Assembly: GCF_001273845.1 (NCBI RefSeq)
Contig: NZ_JHBW01000110.1
Coordinates: 62,001 to 126,000, forward strand
Reading direction: 5' to 3'
Length of the DNA: 64,000 nucleotides
DNA from: Leucobacter musarum subsp. musarum
Lineage (GTDB): Bacteria; Actinomycetota; Actinomycetes; Actinomycetales; Microbacteriaceae
This document shows positions 46,732 through 55,110 of this stretch, in pieces. The notes beneath the pieces are model-generated. The model did no database searches, was not told the DNA's origin, and saw nothing but the letters and a program-made list of their open reading frames with translations. Made by a program: the position numbers and the translations under genes. Each line of letters starts with the position of its first letter. Position 1 is the stretch's first letter.

Positions 46732-48164
46732 CGTGATGCCTGCTGTCGTGCTTGCGCGGCCTGCTCGTCACCCGATGCTGCAGCCGAGCCGCGCGCTACA
46801 CGGATCGCGCCCGTGTCGTGCGTGATGGGCACGCGCCGCCACGGGATGAGCGTGGGTTCTGCCTCGAGCGAGGGCAGAGCGAAGTCGAACCGCGACTTGA
46901 CCGCGAGAAGCACGAGCAGCAGCCAGTTGCCCTCGATGAGCAGTCGGCTCTCGGTGAGCGACTGCACCAGCAGCGCGACGACGAGCAGGAACGGCCAGAG
47001 CGCACTCGTCGCGTAGGGCAGCGGCGGGCCGTAGCCACGACGCGGCGGATCGACGGCGCGGAACCACACCCGCCACGTGGTCAGCACGATCAGCGGCGCA
47101 AACGCGAGCACCCCGACGATGCCGAGCTGGAACCAGACGTCGAGCCAGGCGTTGTGCGCACTCATGACCGAGACACCGGCCTTGACATCGAGCGACTTGA
47201 AAGGCTCTGCCCAGGGCGCCCAGTAGCTCACCCAGCCCCAGCCGAACCAGGGCCGCTGATCCGCCAATTCGATGACCTTGTGCCAGGTCTCGACCCGGCC
47301 CGTGAGGTCTCCGCTCTTGCCGAGCAGCCCGAAGACGAAGTCGCGGGCGAACAGCGCCGCCCCGATCGCGGCGGCGAGCAGCACACCGCCCGTCGCGTAG
47401 AGCGGCACGCGGCGCTCCGGGCCGAGGCGACGCGCCCACAGCGCCAACGCAAGCGCGACGAGTACCGCGGCGAGTGCCACCCACACGGTGGCGGCGCGGG
47501 TGAGCAGAATGATGCCGAACGACACCGCCACCCAGAACCAGCCCCAGACGGGGCGCACGAGCCCCGCTCGCAGTTGTATGCCGAAGATGATGACGCCGAG
47601 CAATGCGAGGAAGCCGAGCAGCACCGAGCTCGCGACGAGACCCTGGATCGGCCCGCCGGCGAACAGCAGGTCCCGGCTCCAGTAGAGCAGCTTCGGGATG
47701 CGCCCCTCAGGGATAGGAATGAAGTTCTGCAGCAGCGGTTCGCGCACGATCACCGCGACGAACAGCTCGAAGACGAGCGAGAGCCCCAGCAGATAGCGCA
47801 GGGCCGTGCCGAGCGTGCGCAGCACCTCGTGCCACGAGAGTACGAACGCGATCACCACGGCGAGGAGCGTGGTCGCCAACTGGGCGAGCACGCCGAGCAC
47901 GCTCTCGACGCGGTACTGCGACCATGCGATGGACAGGATCGCGAGGCCGAGGAACCAGTAGAGCGGAGCGGGCAGCCGGTACCAGCGGAACCGATCCGGG
48001 CGCTCGCGCACGAAGATGACGACGCCCCAGACCACGAGCGCGGCGGCGAGCCCCAGAAAACCGGGCCAGTCGACCATGTTGCGCAGGCCGTTGGCGCCCA
48101 AAGTGAGGATGAACACGCAGATCGCGTACGCGCTCACTCCGAGTCTCGTCTTGCTCTCCGACAT
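46728..48164 (-). CDS. O-antigen ligase / Wzy-like polymerase family membrane protein
   Basis: 478 residues with 10-12 membrane helices. The Wzy_C-type exoplasmic loop is recognisable: GRVETWHKVIELADQRPWFG and, after it, SAHNAWLDVWFQLGIVG. Enzymes of this family polymerise or ligate undecaprenyl-linked oligosaccharides outside the membrane. ATG lies seven bases after TACCAT, so it is probably leaderless. It is divergent from manA and separated from the main glycan locus by about 10 kb, but its product could act on the same polymer. Its arginine-containing C-terminal tail is cytosolic. Confidence 0.87.
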   Translation of the reverse strand: MSESKTRLGVSAYAICVFILTLGANGLRNMVDWPGFLGLAAALVVWGVVIFVRERPDRFRWYRLPAPLYWFLGLAILSIAWSQYRVESVLGVLAQLATTLLAVVIAFVLSWHEVLRTLGTALRYLLGLSLVFELFVAVIVREPLLQNFIPIPEGRIPKLLYWSRDLLFAGGPIQGLVASSVLLGFLALLGVIIFGIQLRAGLVRPVWGWFWVAVSFGIILLTRAATVWVALAAVLVALALALWARRLGPERRVPLYATGGVLLAAAIGAALFARDFVFGLLGKSGDLTGRVETWHKVIELADQRPWFGWGWVSYWAPWAEPFKSLDVKAGVSVMSAHNAWLDVWFQLGIVGVLAFAPLIVLTTWRVWFRAVDPPRRGYGPPLPYATSALWPFLLVVALLVQSLTESRLLIEGNWLLLVLLAVKSRFDFALPSLEAEPTLIPWRRVPITHDTGAIRVARGSAAASGDEQAAQARQQASR

Positions 48165-48170
48165 AGTCGG

Positions 48171-48177
48171 TATGGTA
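48171..48177. promoter_or_regulatory. Overlapping divergent -10 hexamers (manA / O-antigen-ligase-like gene)
   Basis: TATGGT on the plus strand (48171-48176) and TACCAT on the minus strand (48172-48177). The minus hexamer is seven bases before ATG 48164. Confidence 0.5.
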
Positions 48178-48235
48178 GTTCATGCTTCACGGGGGACCAT
48201 GTGCAGCTGACGCCTGCGGGCAGCGGAGGAAAGAC

Positions 48236-49573
48236 GTGCTGATCTTTATCGAGAACACCCCGCGAGCATACGCATGGGGGTCGACCGACGCCCTCCCGCA
48301 GATGCTCGGCACCGCCCCGACCGGCGAGCCGCAAGCGGAACTCTGGCTCGGTACCCACCCCGGGAGCCCGGCACAGGTCGCCAAGGCGACTCCGGTGCAG
48401 CACACGCTCATCGACCTCGTGCAGAGCGACCCCGAGCGTTACGGGGTGAACGGCGGGCCACTGCCGTTCCTGCTCAAAGTCCTCGCCATCGGCGCGCCGC
48501 TCTCGCTGCAGGTACACCCGAATCAGGCGCAAGCGGCGGCGGGATACGCGGCCGAAGAAGCCGCGGGCGTGCCTCGCGACGCGGCGCACCGCAATTACGG
48601 CGACCCCACCCATAAACCCGAACTGCTCGTCGCGCTCGGCAAGGTGTCGGCGCTGAGTGGATTCCGAGATCTCGCGACCGCCCGGGAAGACTTGCTACTG
48701 CTCGCTGCCGCGGCGCGCGAGGTCGGGCGTGCCGCGGGGGCCGCGGGTCTCGAGCGCGCCGCCTGCCGGCTTGTCGGTCGCGACCCGCGCGAGCTTCGCC
48801 GCGCGTTCCTCACCTGGGTGTTCAGCGACGAGGCGAGCATCACGGACGCATTGGAGTGCTTGCCCGCGGTGCTCGGTGCCGCGGAGCACGGCGACATCGA
48901 TTTCTGGGAACGCGCGCTCGCGGAGGGCACGGTCGATGCGGATCGCCTCACCGCGCTGCGGGCGCTCGCCGCAGCGCACCCGGGCGACCCGGGAGTGCTC
49001 GTCTCAGTGCTGCTGCACCTCGTGCACCTCGAACCCGGCGAAGCGATCTATCTCGGCGCGGGTCAGCTGCACGCATACCTCGGAGGCATCGCCGTCGAAG
49101 TCATGGCCTCTTCCGACAACGTGTTGCGAGCCGGTCTCACCTCGAAGCATGTCGACATCGATGAGCTCTGCCGCATCGTCGATACCGGTGAGCTCGCCGA
49201 CCCCCGATTCCCGGCACTGCGCGTGCGCGCCGGCGTGCTCGCCTGGCGACCCGAGGTGCCCGAGTTCCAACTGGTGCGCGTGCGCGTGCGCGAGGAGGGC
49301 GTCGACGCCTCCGGCGATCCGACAGCACTCGATGCCGCGCCCGTCGTAGAACTGCCCGTGCTCTGCCCCGTGGTGCTCATCGTGACCGCCGGCAAAGTAC
49401 GCATCGAACGCCCTGAAGCCGTGCTCACCGAGGTGGCGACTGCCCGTCGCGGCCAGTCGCTGTACATCTCGGCGGGCGAACCGGTGCGCATCACCGGCAA
49501 CGGCGAGGTGTTTCTCGCCAGCGTGGGCGCGGAAGTCACCGACCGTCTGGAGCAGCAGCGCGCTGACGTGTGA
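48236..49573 (+). CDS. manA: Mannose-6-phosphate isomerase, class I
   Basis: 445 residues from GTG 48236 with GGAGGAAAG upstream; an upstream in-frame ATG at 48182 would add 18 residues. The zinc-site motifs are in place: QVHPNQAQA, HKPELLVAL (Glu, His) and IYLGAGQLHAYL. It interconverts fructose-6-phosphate and mannose-6-phosphate, feeding GDP-mannose for glycans. It is divergent from the O-antigen-ligase-like gene, with -10-like hexamers overlapping on the two strands at 48171-48177, so the two may be expressed together. Confidence 0.95.
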   Translation: MLIFIENTPRAYAWGSTDALPQMLGTAPTGEPQAELWLGTHPGSPAQVAKATPVQHTLIDLVQSDPERYGVNGGPLPFLLKVLAIGAPLSLQVHPNQAQAAAGYAAEEAAGVPRDAAHRNYGDPTHKPELLVALGKVSALSGFRDLATAREDLLLLAAAAREVGRAAGAAGLERAACRLVGRDPRELRRAFLTWVFSDEASITDALECLPAVLGAAEHGDIDFWERALAEGTVDADRLTALRALAAAHPGDPGVLVSVLLHLVHLEPGEAIYLGAGQLHAYLGGIAVEVMASSDNVLRAGLTSKHVDIDELCRIVDTGELADPRFPALRVRAGVLAWRPEVPEFQLVRVRVREEGVDASGDPTALDAAPVVELPVLCPVVLIVTAGKVRIERPEAVLTEVATARRGQSLYISAGEPVRITGNGEVFLASVGAEVTDRLEQQRADV

Positions 49574-49594
49574 GCTCGGCGCGGCGCAGGCGAG

Positions 49595-49600
49595 TACACT
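49595..49600 (+). promoter_or_regulatory. -10 hexamer TACACT of the membrane protein-ribF pair
   Basis: Seven bases before GTG 49608. Confidence 0.55.
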
Positions 49601-49607
49601 GATCCGC

Positions 49608-50084
49608 GTGTCGAATGCCGAATCACGAGCCACCGCCTCACCCGCAACACCCGTCGCGCCGGGCGCCCAGCGCGCCGATCGTCTCGGCGGCTTGGGGCGT
49701 GTGCTGATCACGGTCTACATCGTGCTCGCCATCGCGGCGACCTTCCGCTCGGTCTACCAGATCATCGCGAAGTTCGACGAGGCACCACTGGCGTACTCAT
49801 TGTCGGCACTCTCGGGTGTCGTCTACATCGTCGCGACGATCGCACTGATCAAGCGTCGCGGCATCTGGCGCACGATCGCCTGGGCGGCACTCATCTTCGA
49901 ACTCACCGGTGTGCTCGTCGTGGGCCTCCTGAGCGTGATTGAGCCCCAGCTCTTCGGCCACCCGTCAGTGTGGTCGTTCTTCGGCAGCGGCTACGTCTTC
50001 ATTCCGCTGGTGCTTCCGGTGCTCGGCCTGCTCTGGCTGCGCAGCACGGGCAAGGCGGAACGCGCTGCAGCAGGGTCTGCGTAA
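49608..50084 (+). CDS. Four-helix membrane protein of unknown function
   Basis: 158 residues from GTG 49608, seven bases after TACACT (leaderless). After a 28-residue Ala/Pro-rich cytosolic stretch there are four hydrophobic segments (about 31-50, 62-83, 90-113, 122-145). The WRTIAWAALIFELTGVLVVG block is common in actinobacterial proteins of this size that have no assigned function. Its stop overlaps the ribF start by one base (TAATG), so the two genes are co-translated. Confidence 0.72.
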   Translation: MSNAESRATASPATPVAPGAQRADRLGGLGRVLITVYIVLAIAATFRSVYQIIAKFDEAPLAYSLSALSGVVYIVATIALIKRRGIWRTIAWAALIFELTGVLVVGLLSVIEPQLFGHPSVWSFFGSGYVFIPLVLPVLGLLWLRSTGKAERAAAGSA

Positions 50085-51022
50085 TGCAGATCATCGAATC
50101 GATCGACGCGATTGACCCCGCGGATTTTGCCGCCGGGAGCTGCGTCGCAGTCGGCAAGTTCGACGGACTGCACATCGGGCACCAGGCGATCCTCGAGCGC
50201 ATGCGCGTCGCAGCGACTGAAGAGGGGACCCGCAGCGTCGCCTTCACCTTCGCGAATCACCCGCTCGGGTTTCTGAACCCCGAGTCGTGCCCGCGACCGC
50301 TGATGAGTCGCACCCAGCGCCTCGAAGCGATCGCGGCGCTCGGTCTCGATGCGTGCGTCATGGTCGAGTTCGACGCCGACTTCGCGTCGATTTCGGCGGA
50401 GACCTTCGTGGTCGATGTGCTCGTCGGCCGTCTCAACGCAAAGCACATCATCATGGGCGGCGACTTCCGCTTCGGGCATCGTGGAGCCGGTGACGGCGAC
50501 TTGCTGCGTGCGCTGGGGGCTCAGCACGGGTTCGTCGCAGAGGTGCTCGACTTCGTCGAAGACGATGAGGCAGGGCAGGTGTCGTCGTCGCGCATCCGCA
50601 CCGCGGTGCTTGCCGGAGACGTGGAGGCGGCGGCGCGCATGACCGGGCGACCGGTGGCGGTGCGCGGCGAAGTCGTGCACGGCGATGCCCGCGGTCGCGA
50701 ACTCGGGTTCCCCACTGCAAACCTCGGCGGCGCGCTCGAGGGTCTCGTGCCTGCCGATGGTGTCTACGCCGGCTGGGTCGTCATCGACGGAGAGCAACGA
50801 GCGGCGGCGATCTCTGTCGGCAACAACCCGACGTTCACCCCCGATGAGGTCTCGCGCGTCGAAGCGTTCATTCTTGATTTCTCGGGCGACCTCTACGGGC
50901 GCGTTATGGAGGTGCGCTTCGCTCACCGTCTTCGCGGCATGGTGCGCTTTGACTCGCTTGACGCGCTCATCGAGCAGATGGATGACGACGTCGCGCGTGC
51001 GCGGCAGCTGCTTGCCAACTGA
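50084..51022 (+). CDS. ribF: Bifunctional riboflavin kinase / FAD synthetase
   Basis: 312 residues; converts riboflavin to FMN and FMN to FAD. The N-terminal adenylyltransferase domain has VAVGKFDGLHIGHQAIL (HxGH), GGDFRFGHRGAGD and VSSSRIRTAV; the C-terminal kinase domain has GRELGFPTANL, PADGVYAGWV and SVGNNPTF. The ATG shares a base with the stop of the upstream membrane-protein gene. The usual neighbours truB and rpsO are not here; an SNF2-family helicase follows. Confidence 0.95.
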   Translation: MQIIESIDAIDPADFAAGSCVAVGKFDGLHIGHQAILERMRVAATEEGTRSVAFTFANHPLGFLNPESCPRPLMSRTQRLEAIAALGLDACVMVEFDADFASISAETFVVDVLVGRLNAKHIIMGGDFRFGHRGAGDGDLLRALGAQHGFVAEVLDFVEDDEAGQVSSSRIRTAVLAGDVEAAARMTGRPVAVRGEVVHGDARGRELGFPTANLGGALEGLVPADGVYAGWVVIDGEQRAAAISVGNNPTFTPDEVSRVEAFILDFSGDLYGRVMEVRFAHRLRGMVRFDSLDALIEQMDDDVARARQLLAN

Positions 51023-51074
51023 TCGCAAGCTTCGCATTCCGTCATCGTTGGGCCGAACGCAGCGAGGCGAATGC

Positions 51075-51080
51075 TAGAAT
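51075..51080 (+). promoter_or_regulatory. Probable -10 hexamer TAGAAT
   Basis: A good -10 match in the 186-bp gap after ribF. It implies a leader of about 120 bases for the SNF2 helicase gene. Confidence 0.5.
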
Positions 51081-51208
51081 CGTGAGCACGGTCGCGCTTT
51101 CTGCGGTTCGTGAGTCCCATGCCGCGCATGAGGTCAGGCTCCGAACCCGCGAGCGGCCCGCGACTCGGTACGCGTTCCGAGACTGCAACTCGCCGATCAG
51201 GAGATCCT

Positions 51209-53368
51209 TTGGCAACCACCACTGCCACGCGCCAGTCCCAGCAAAAGGGCGGCGCTCAGCGCGGTCAGTCGCGCTCGAACGGCCGCCGCAAGCACACGCA
51301 CAACGAGGGCATCATTCCGCTGCTCGCGCGTGCCGTGCGCGAGGTCGAATCGTCGGCGCAACGGGGCAAGGCCACCCCGGCGAACCGCACCAAGTTTCAC
51401 GTTATCGCGCTGCTCATGCGCGAAGAGCGCGCTCGGGTGAAGACCGATGATCAGGTCAGCGACTCGGAGCGCGCAGAGACGCTCAAGCGTCTGGACGGCG
51501 TGGCAGCGATCCTCGCCAAGACCGCTGCCCGAGACACCAGCCTCATCACGCTGCTCGAACCGACCGCAGCGATCACGGAGGCCACTCGACTCCTGAAGCG
51601 CAAGATGCTGGGTCAGGCGGGCATCGAACTTCCCGAGGAAGAGAAGGTGGCACCCGAGCCCGCACGCGCGATCGTGCCGCCCGAGCTCGCCGAGCGCCAG
51701 GTCGAGCCCGCGGGCATCGAGGCCCGCATGCTCGCGAACCCGTTCTTGTCACCCGACCTCGCCCCGCCGAAGCAGCCGACCCCGGTCGTGCGCCTCGCGA
51801 ACTGGGAGTTGCTCGGCCCGCTGCTCAAATCGTTCGAGCAGGGCGGTGGCGGGTCGGCGTGCATGGATCTTCCGGCGCCCCCGGTGCCGGATCGCCTCGC
51901 CCCCGCCGGGCGCGAACTCATGCCGCACCAGGCCCGCTTCCTCGCCGGTGTGCGCGAAGGTCACCGCAGCTTCTTGCTCGCCGATGAGCCGGGCCTCGGC
52001 AAGACTGCGCAGTCCGTGCTCGCGGCGTCGGTTGCCGACGCCTACCCGCTGCTCGTCGTCGTGCCCAACGTCGTGAAGATGAACTGGGCGCGCGAGGTCG
52101 AGCGGTGGACGCCGCAGCGTCGAGTCACGGTCATCCATGGCGACGGACAGAACGTCGATGCCTTCGCCGATGTGTTCGTCGTGAACTACGACATCCTTGA
52201 TCGCCACCTGAGCTGGATCTCAGACTTCGGATTCAAGGGCATGGTCGTCGATGAGGCGCACATGATCAAGAACGTGCAGTCGCAGCGCTCGCGCAACGTG
52301 CTCGCCATCTCGGAGCGCATTCGTGAGCGCACTCCGGGCGTCTCGCCCCTGCTGATCGCGCTGACGGGCACACCGCTCATCAACGACATCGATGATTTCC
52401 GCGCGATCTGGCGCTTCCTCGGGTGGACCGAGAGCGACAAGCCGGGCTCCGATTTGATGGCGCGTCTCGAGAACAACGGGTGGACGCCGGCTGACCAGTC
52501 GTTCTACCGCGAAGCGCGCCAGAGCGTGATCGATATGGGCATCGTGCGCCGCCGCAAGATCGACGTCGCCGCCGACCTGCCCGCGAAGCGCGTCGTCGAC
52601 CTGCCCGTTGAACTCGACGACGAACTCGGCCGCGGCATTCGCGAGGCCGAGGCGCAGCTCGCGAAGAAGCTGCTCGACCGCTTCCGCGTCGTCAAGCGCG
52701 GCAAGCTCGGCGAGAAGCTCGATGACACCGCGATCATTCGTATGGTCGCCGCACAGGAGCTGGAAGAGTCGAACTCGTCTGCTGACGGTCTCAATGTCTT
52801 CACCATGGTGCGCCAGATCGGCCAGGCGAAGGCCGCGCTCGCCGCGGACTACGCGGCGCAGCTCGCGCGATCGGTCGGCAAGGTCGTCTTCTTCGCGAAG
52901 CACATCGACGTCATGGATCGTGTCGAGCGACAGCTCGCAGAGGCCGGGCTCAAGACGGTCTCCATTCGCGGTGATCAGACCGCGGCGTTCCGTCAGGAGC
53001 AGATCGACGCGTTCAACCAGAACCCCGAGATCTCGGTGGCGGTGTGCTCGTTGACTGCCGCCGGCGTGGGCGTGAACCTGCAGGCATCGTCGAACGTGGT
53101 GCTTGCCGAGCTCAGCTGGACGGATGCCGAGCAGACGCAGGCGATCGACCGCGTGCACCGTATCGGCCAAGACGAGCCGGTTACCGCGTGGCGCATTGTC
53201 GCCGCGCAGACCATCGACGCGAAAATCGCCGAGCTCATCGACGGCAAGGCTGGGCTCGCCGCTCGTGCACTCGACGGAGCCGCGGCTCCGGCGGAAGACG
53301 CCGACTCGGTGCAGCTGCAGGCGCTGGTCGGCGTGCTGACCAAGGCCGTCGAGCAGTCAGGGGAGTAG
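51209..53368 (+). CDS. SNF2-family DEAD/DEAH-box ATPase/helicase
   Basis: 719 residues from TTG 51209 preceded by AGGAGA. The N-terminal 220 residues are basic, low-complexity and specific to this group. The SNF2 core follows: motif I LLADEPGLGKTAQS near 258, motif II VVDEAHMIKN near 346, motif III ALTGTPLIND, and the C-terminal lobe with LTAAGVGVNLQASS and IDRVHRIGQDEPV. A usual motif I reads DEMGLGKT; here Pro replaces Met. Such proteins remodel nucleoprotein, and stand-alone actinobacterial members have no settled role. Confidence 0.9.
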   Translation: MATTTATRQSQQKGGAQRGQSRSNGRRKHTHNEGIIPLLARAVREVESSAQRGKATPANRTKFHVIALLMREERARVKTDDQVSDSERAETLKRLDGVAAILAKTAARDTSLITLLEPTAAITEATRLLKRKMLGQAGIELPEEEKVAPEPARAIVPPELAERQVEPAGIEARMLANPFLSPDLAPPKQPTPVVRLANWELLGPLLKSFEQGGGGSACMDLPAPPVPDRLAPAGRELMPHQARFLAGVREGHRSFLLADEPGLGKTAQSVLAASVADAYPLLVVVPNVVKMNWAREVERWTPQRRVTVIHGDGQNVDAFADVFVVNYDILDRHLSWISDFGFKGMVVDEAHMIKNVQSQRSRNVLAISERIRERTPGVSPLLIALTGTPLINDIDDFRAIWRFLGWTESDKPGSDLMARLENNGWTPADQSFYREARQSVIDMGIVRRRKIDVAADLPAKRVVDLPVELDDELGRGIREAEAQLAKKLLDRFRVVKRGKLGEKLDDTAIIRMVAAQELEESNSSADGLNVFTMVRQIGQAKAALAADYAAQLARSVGKVVFFAKHIDVMDRVERQLAEAGLKTVSIRGDQTAAFRQEQIDAFNQNPEISVAVCSLTAAGVGVNLQASSNVVLAELSWTDAEQTQAIDRVHRIGQDEPVTAWRIVAAQTIDAKIAELIDGKAGLAARALDGAAAPAEDADSVQLQALVGVLTKAVEQSGE

Positions 53369-53456
53369 CGCTGCAGGGGGCCGAGGTGATCGACTCCCTG
53401 GCCGCATGCGTCTCCATTTTGGCACGAACATGAACGTGCGCGAGGATCCCGCCAGC

Positions 53457-53462
53457 TAAGCT
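53457..53462 (+). promoter_or_regulatory. Probable -10 hexamer TAAGCT for pfkA
   Basis: Lies 65 bases before the pfkA ATG. The resulting leader contains an inverted repeat with seven-base arms at 53467-53473 and 53490-53496. Confidence 0.45.
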
Positions 53463-53527
53463 GGACTTCGGGCGCCGTGGCACACGTCTGCCCGAAAGTG
53501 TTCGCGCGTCGAAGGGTGAGGTGCCGC

Positions 53528-54565
53528 ATGCGTATCGGTGTGTTGTGCTCAGGCGGGGATAGCCCCGGAATGAACGCGGCCATCCGTGGGGCGGTGCTCC
53601 GCGGGGTCGAGGTCCACGGGTTCGACATGGTCGGCTTCATGGACGGCTGGCGCGGCTTTCACGAGGGCGACCTCGTGCCGCTCGATCGTGCGGCGGTGCG
53701 CGGCATTTCACCGCTCGGTGGGGTGATCCTCGGCACGAGCCGGGTGCAGCCCTTCCTTTCGGGGCGCGGCGACGCCGCCGACATTCAGGCGATTCGGGAT
53801 CGCGTCGCCGAATACGGGGTCGACGCGTTCTTGCTGATCGGCGGCAACGGAACCCAGACCGTCGCGCAGCTGCTCACCGATCACGGCATCCCCGCGATCG
53901 GCCTGCCCAAAACCATCGACAACGATCTGGGCGGCACCGACTTCACCTTTGGCTTCGACACGGCCGTGTCGATCGCGTCGGAGGCCATCGACCGTCTGCG
54001 CACCACGGGCGAATCGCACCGTCGCTGCATGGTGCTCGAAGTGATGGGCCGCGATGTCGGTTGGATCGCCCTGCACGCCGGTATGGCGGGCGGTGCGCAG
54101 GTCACACTGATTCCTGAGTTCCCCGAATCGATCGAGCAGATCAGCGAGTGGGTGCTCAGTGTGCGCGACCGCGGCCGATCATCACTGGTGGTCGTCGCGG
54201 AGGGATTTCGGCTCGCGGGTGAAGCGGCGCAGACGACGCGCCAGGGGCTCGACGGCTTCGGGCGTCCCCGGCTCGGCGGGATCGCCGAGGTGCTCGCGCC
54301 GCTCATCGAGCAGCACACCGGCATCGAGACCCGCGCCACCGTGCTCGGGCACGTGCAGCGCGGCGGATCGCCGACGGCATTTGACCGCGTGCTCGCGACG
54401 CGCACCGGCATCGCGGCGGCCGACGCCGCGGAGGCGGGGCAGTGGGGCACGATGGCGGGGCTGCGAGGCGATCGCATCGAAATGGTGCCGCTCGCCGAGG
54501 CGGTCGGGCACCTGAAGACGGTGTCAGATGCCCGGTACGAAGAGGCGCGCCTCAACTTCGGATGA
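53528..54565 (+). CDS. pfkA: 6-phosphofructokinase
   Basis: 345 residues from ATG 53528. The family motifs are GVLCSGGDSPGMNAAIRG, GGVILGTSR, IGGNGTQT, GLPKTIDNDLGGTD and EVMGRDVGWIALH. It phosphorylates fructose-6-phosphate in glycolysis. Gly in GGNGT (where pyrophosphate-dependent enzymes have Asp) indicates ATP as donor, while Lys in PKTIDND is shared with the pyrophosphate type, a mixture typical of actinobacterial ATP-PFKs. Its 5' leader carries a hairpin. No operon partner. Confidence 0.95.
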   Translation: MRIGVLCSGGDSPGMNAAIRGAVLRGVEVHGFDMVGFMDGWRGFHEGDLVPLDRAAVRGISPLGGVILGTSRVQPFLSGRGDAADIQAIRDRVAEYGVDAFLLIGGNGTQTVAQLLTDHGIPAIGLPKTIDNDLGGTDFTFGFDTAVSIASEAIDRLRTTGESHRRCMVLEVMGRDVGWIALHAGMAGGAQVTLIPEFPESIEQISEWVLSVRDRGRSSLVVVAEGFRLAGEAAQTTRQGLDGFGRPRLGGIAEVLAPLIEQHTGIETRATVLGHVQRGGSPTAFDRVLATRTGIAAADAAEAGQWGTMAGLRGDRIEMVPLAEAVGHLKTVSDARYEEARLNFG

Positions 54566-54591
54566 GCCGAACACTGCCCAGGTAGGGCGGG

Positions 54592-54867
54592 TCAGGAGTT
54601 CAGGCGATCCTGCACGTCTTTCAGTGACGGGTTCGTCGCGGTGGACCCGTCAGGGAATACGAGTGTCGGCACGACCGCATTGCCGCCGTTGACCGACTTG
54701 ACGAGTTCTTCGGTGCCGGGCGTCTCCTCGATGTCGACCACGGTGTAGCCGATACCCGTCTTGTCGAGCATGAGCTTCAGACGCTTGCAGTACCCGCACC
54801 AGACGGTGGAGAACATGGTGACGGTGCCCGACTCAGGCGTGAAATCGGTGAGTGCTGCGGTGCTCAT
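54592..54867 (-). CDS. Mycoredoxin (glutaredoxin-like, mycothiol-dependent)
   Basis: 91 residues with a thioredoxin fold. The active site WCGYC is followed by KRLKLML, and the cis-proline loop is AVVPTLVFPDG with a terminal TNPS, the combination seen in mycoredoxin-1 of actinobacteria. It reduces mycothiol mixed disulfides on proteins. Convergent with pfkA, 26 bp away. Presence of a mycoredoxin is consistent with mycothiol as low-molecular-weight thiol in the host. Confidence 0.9.
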   Translation of the reverse strand: MSTAALTDFTPESGTVTMFSTVWCGYCKRLKLMLDKTGIGYTVVDIEETPGTEELVKSVNGGNAVVPTLVFPDGSTATNPSLKDVQDRLNS

Positions 54868-54930
54868 GTGGTCCTCTCGATCGACCTCACCAGCGTACTC
54901 CGGGTGGCTGTGCGGCAGCAGGTCTCGACC

Positions 54931-54952
54931 TCTAGGTGAACGACAGGTGAAC
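54931..54952 (+). promoter_or_regulatory. PHO box (PhoP-type direct repeat)
   Basis: Two adjoining 11-base units, TCTAGGTGAAC and GACAGGTGAAC. On the other strand each reads GTTCACCTNNN, the core of the actinobacterial PHO box. It lies about 160 bp upstream of the phosphate transporter gene. Confidence 0.75.
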
Positions 54953-55034
54953 TCGTCGGCTCAGCTTGACCTGCCGTGAGCCAGATGTAACCATGATGTA
55001 CGGCGCTTGCGCAGTGACTCTCGAGCCTCACGGA

Positions 55035-55056
55035 AACGTGAACACGAGGTGACTTC
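55035..55056 (+). promoter_or_regulatory. Degenerate PHO-box-like pair
   Basis: 11-base units GAAACGTGAAC and ACGAGGTGACT, matching the upstream PHO box at the GTGAAC/GTGACT core. It is 55 bp before the transporter start. Weaker than the first pair. Confidence 0.4.
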
Positions 55057-55110
55057 GCCGGTGTGTACCGGAAGGCCCGACAGGGTCCCGCTCCCGAACG
55101 AAAGACGCCG

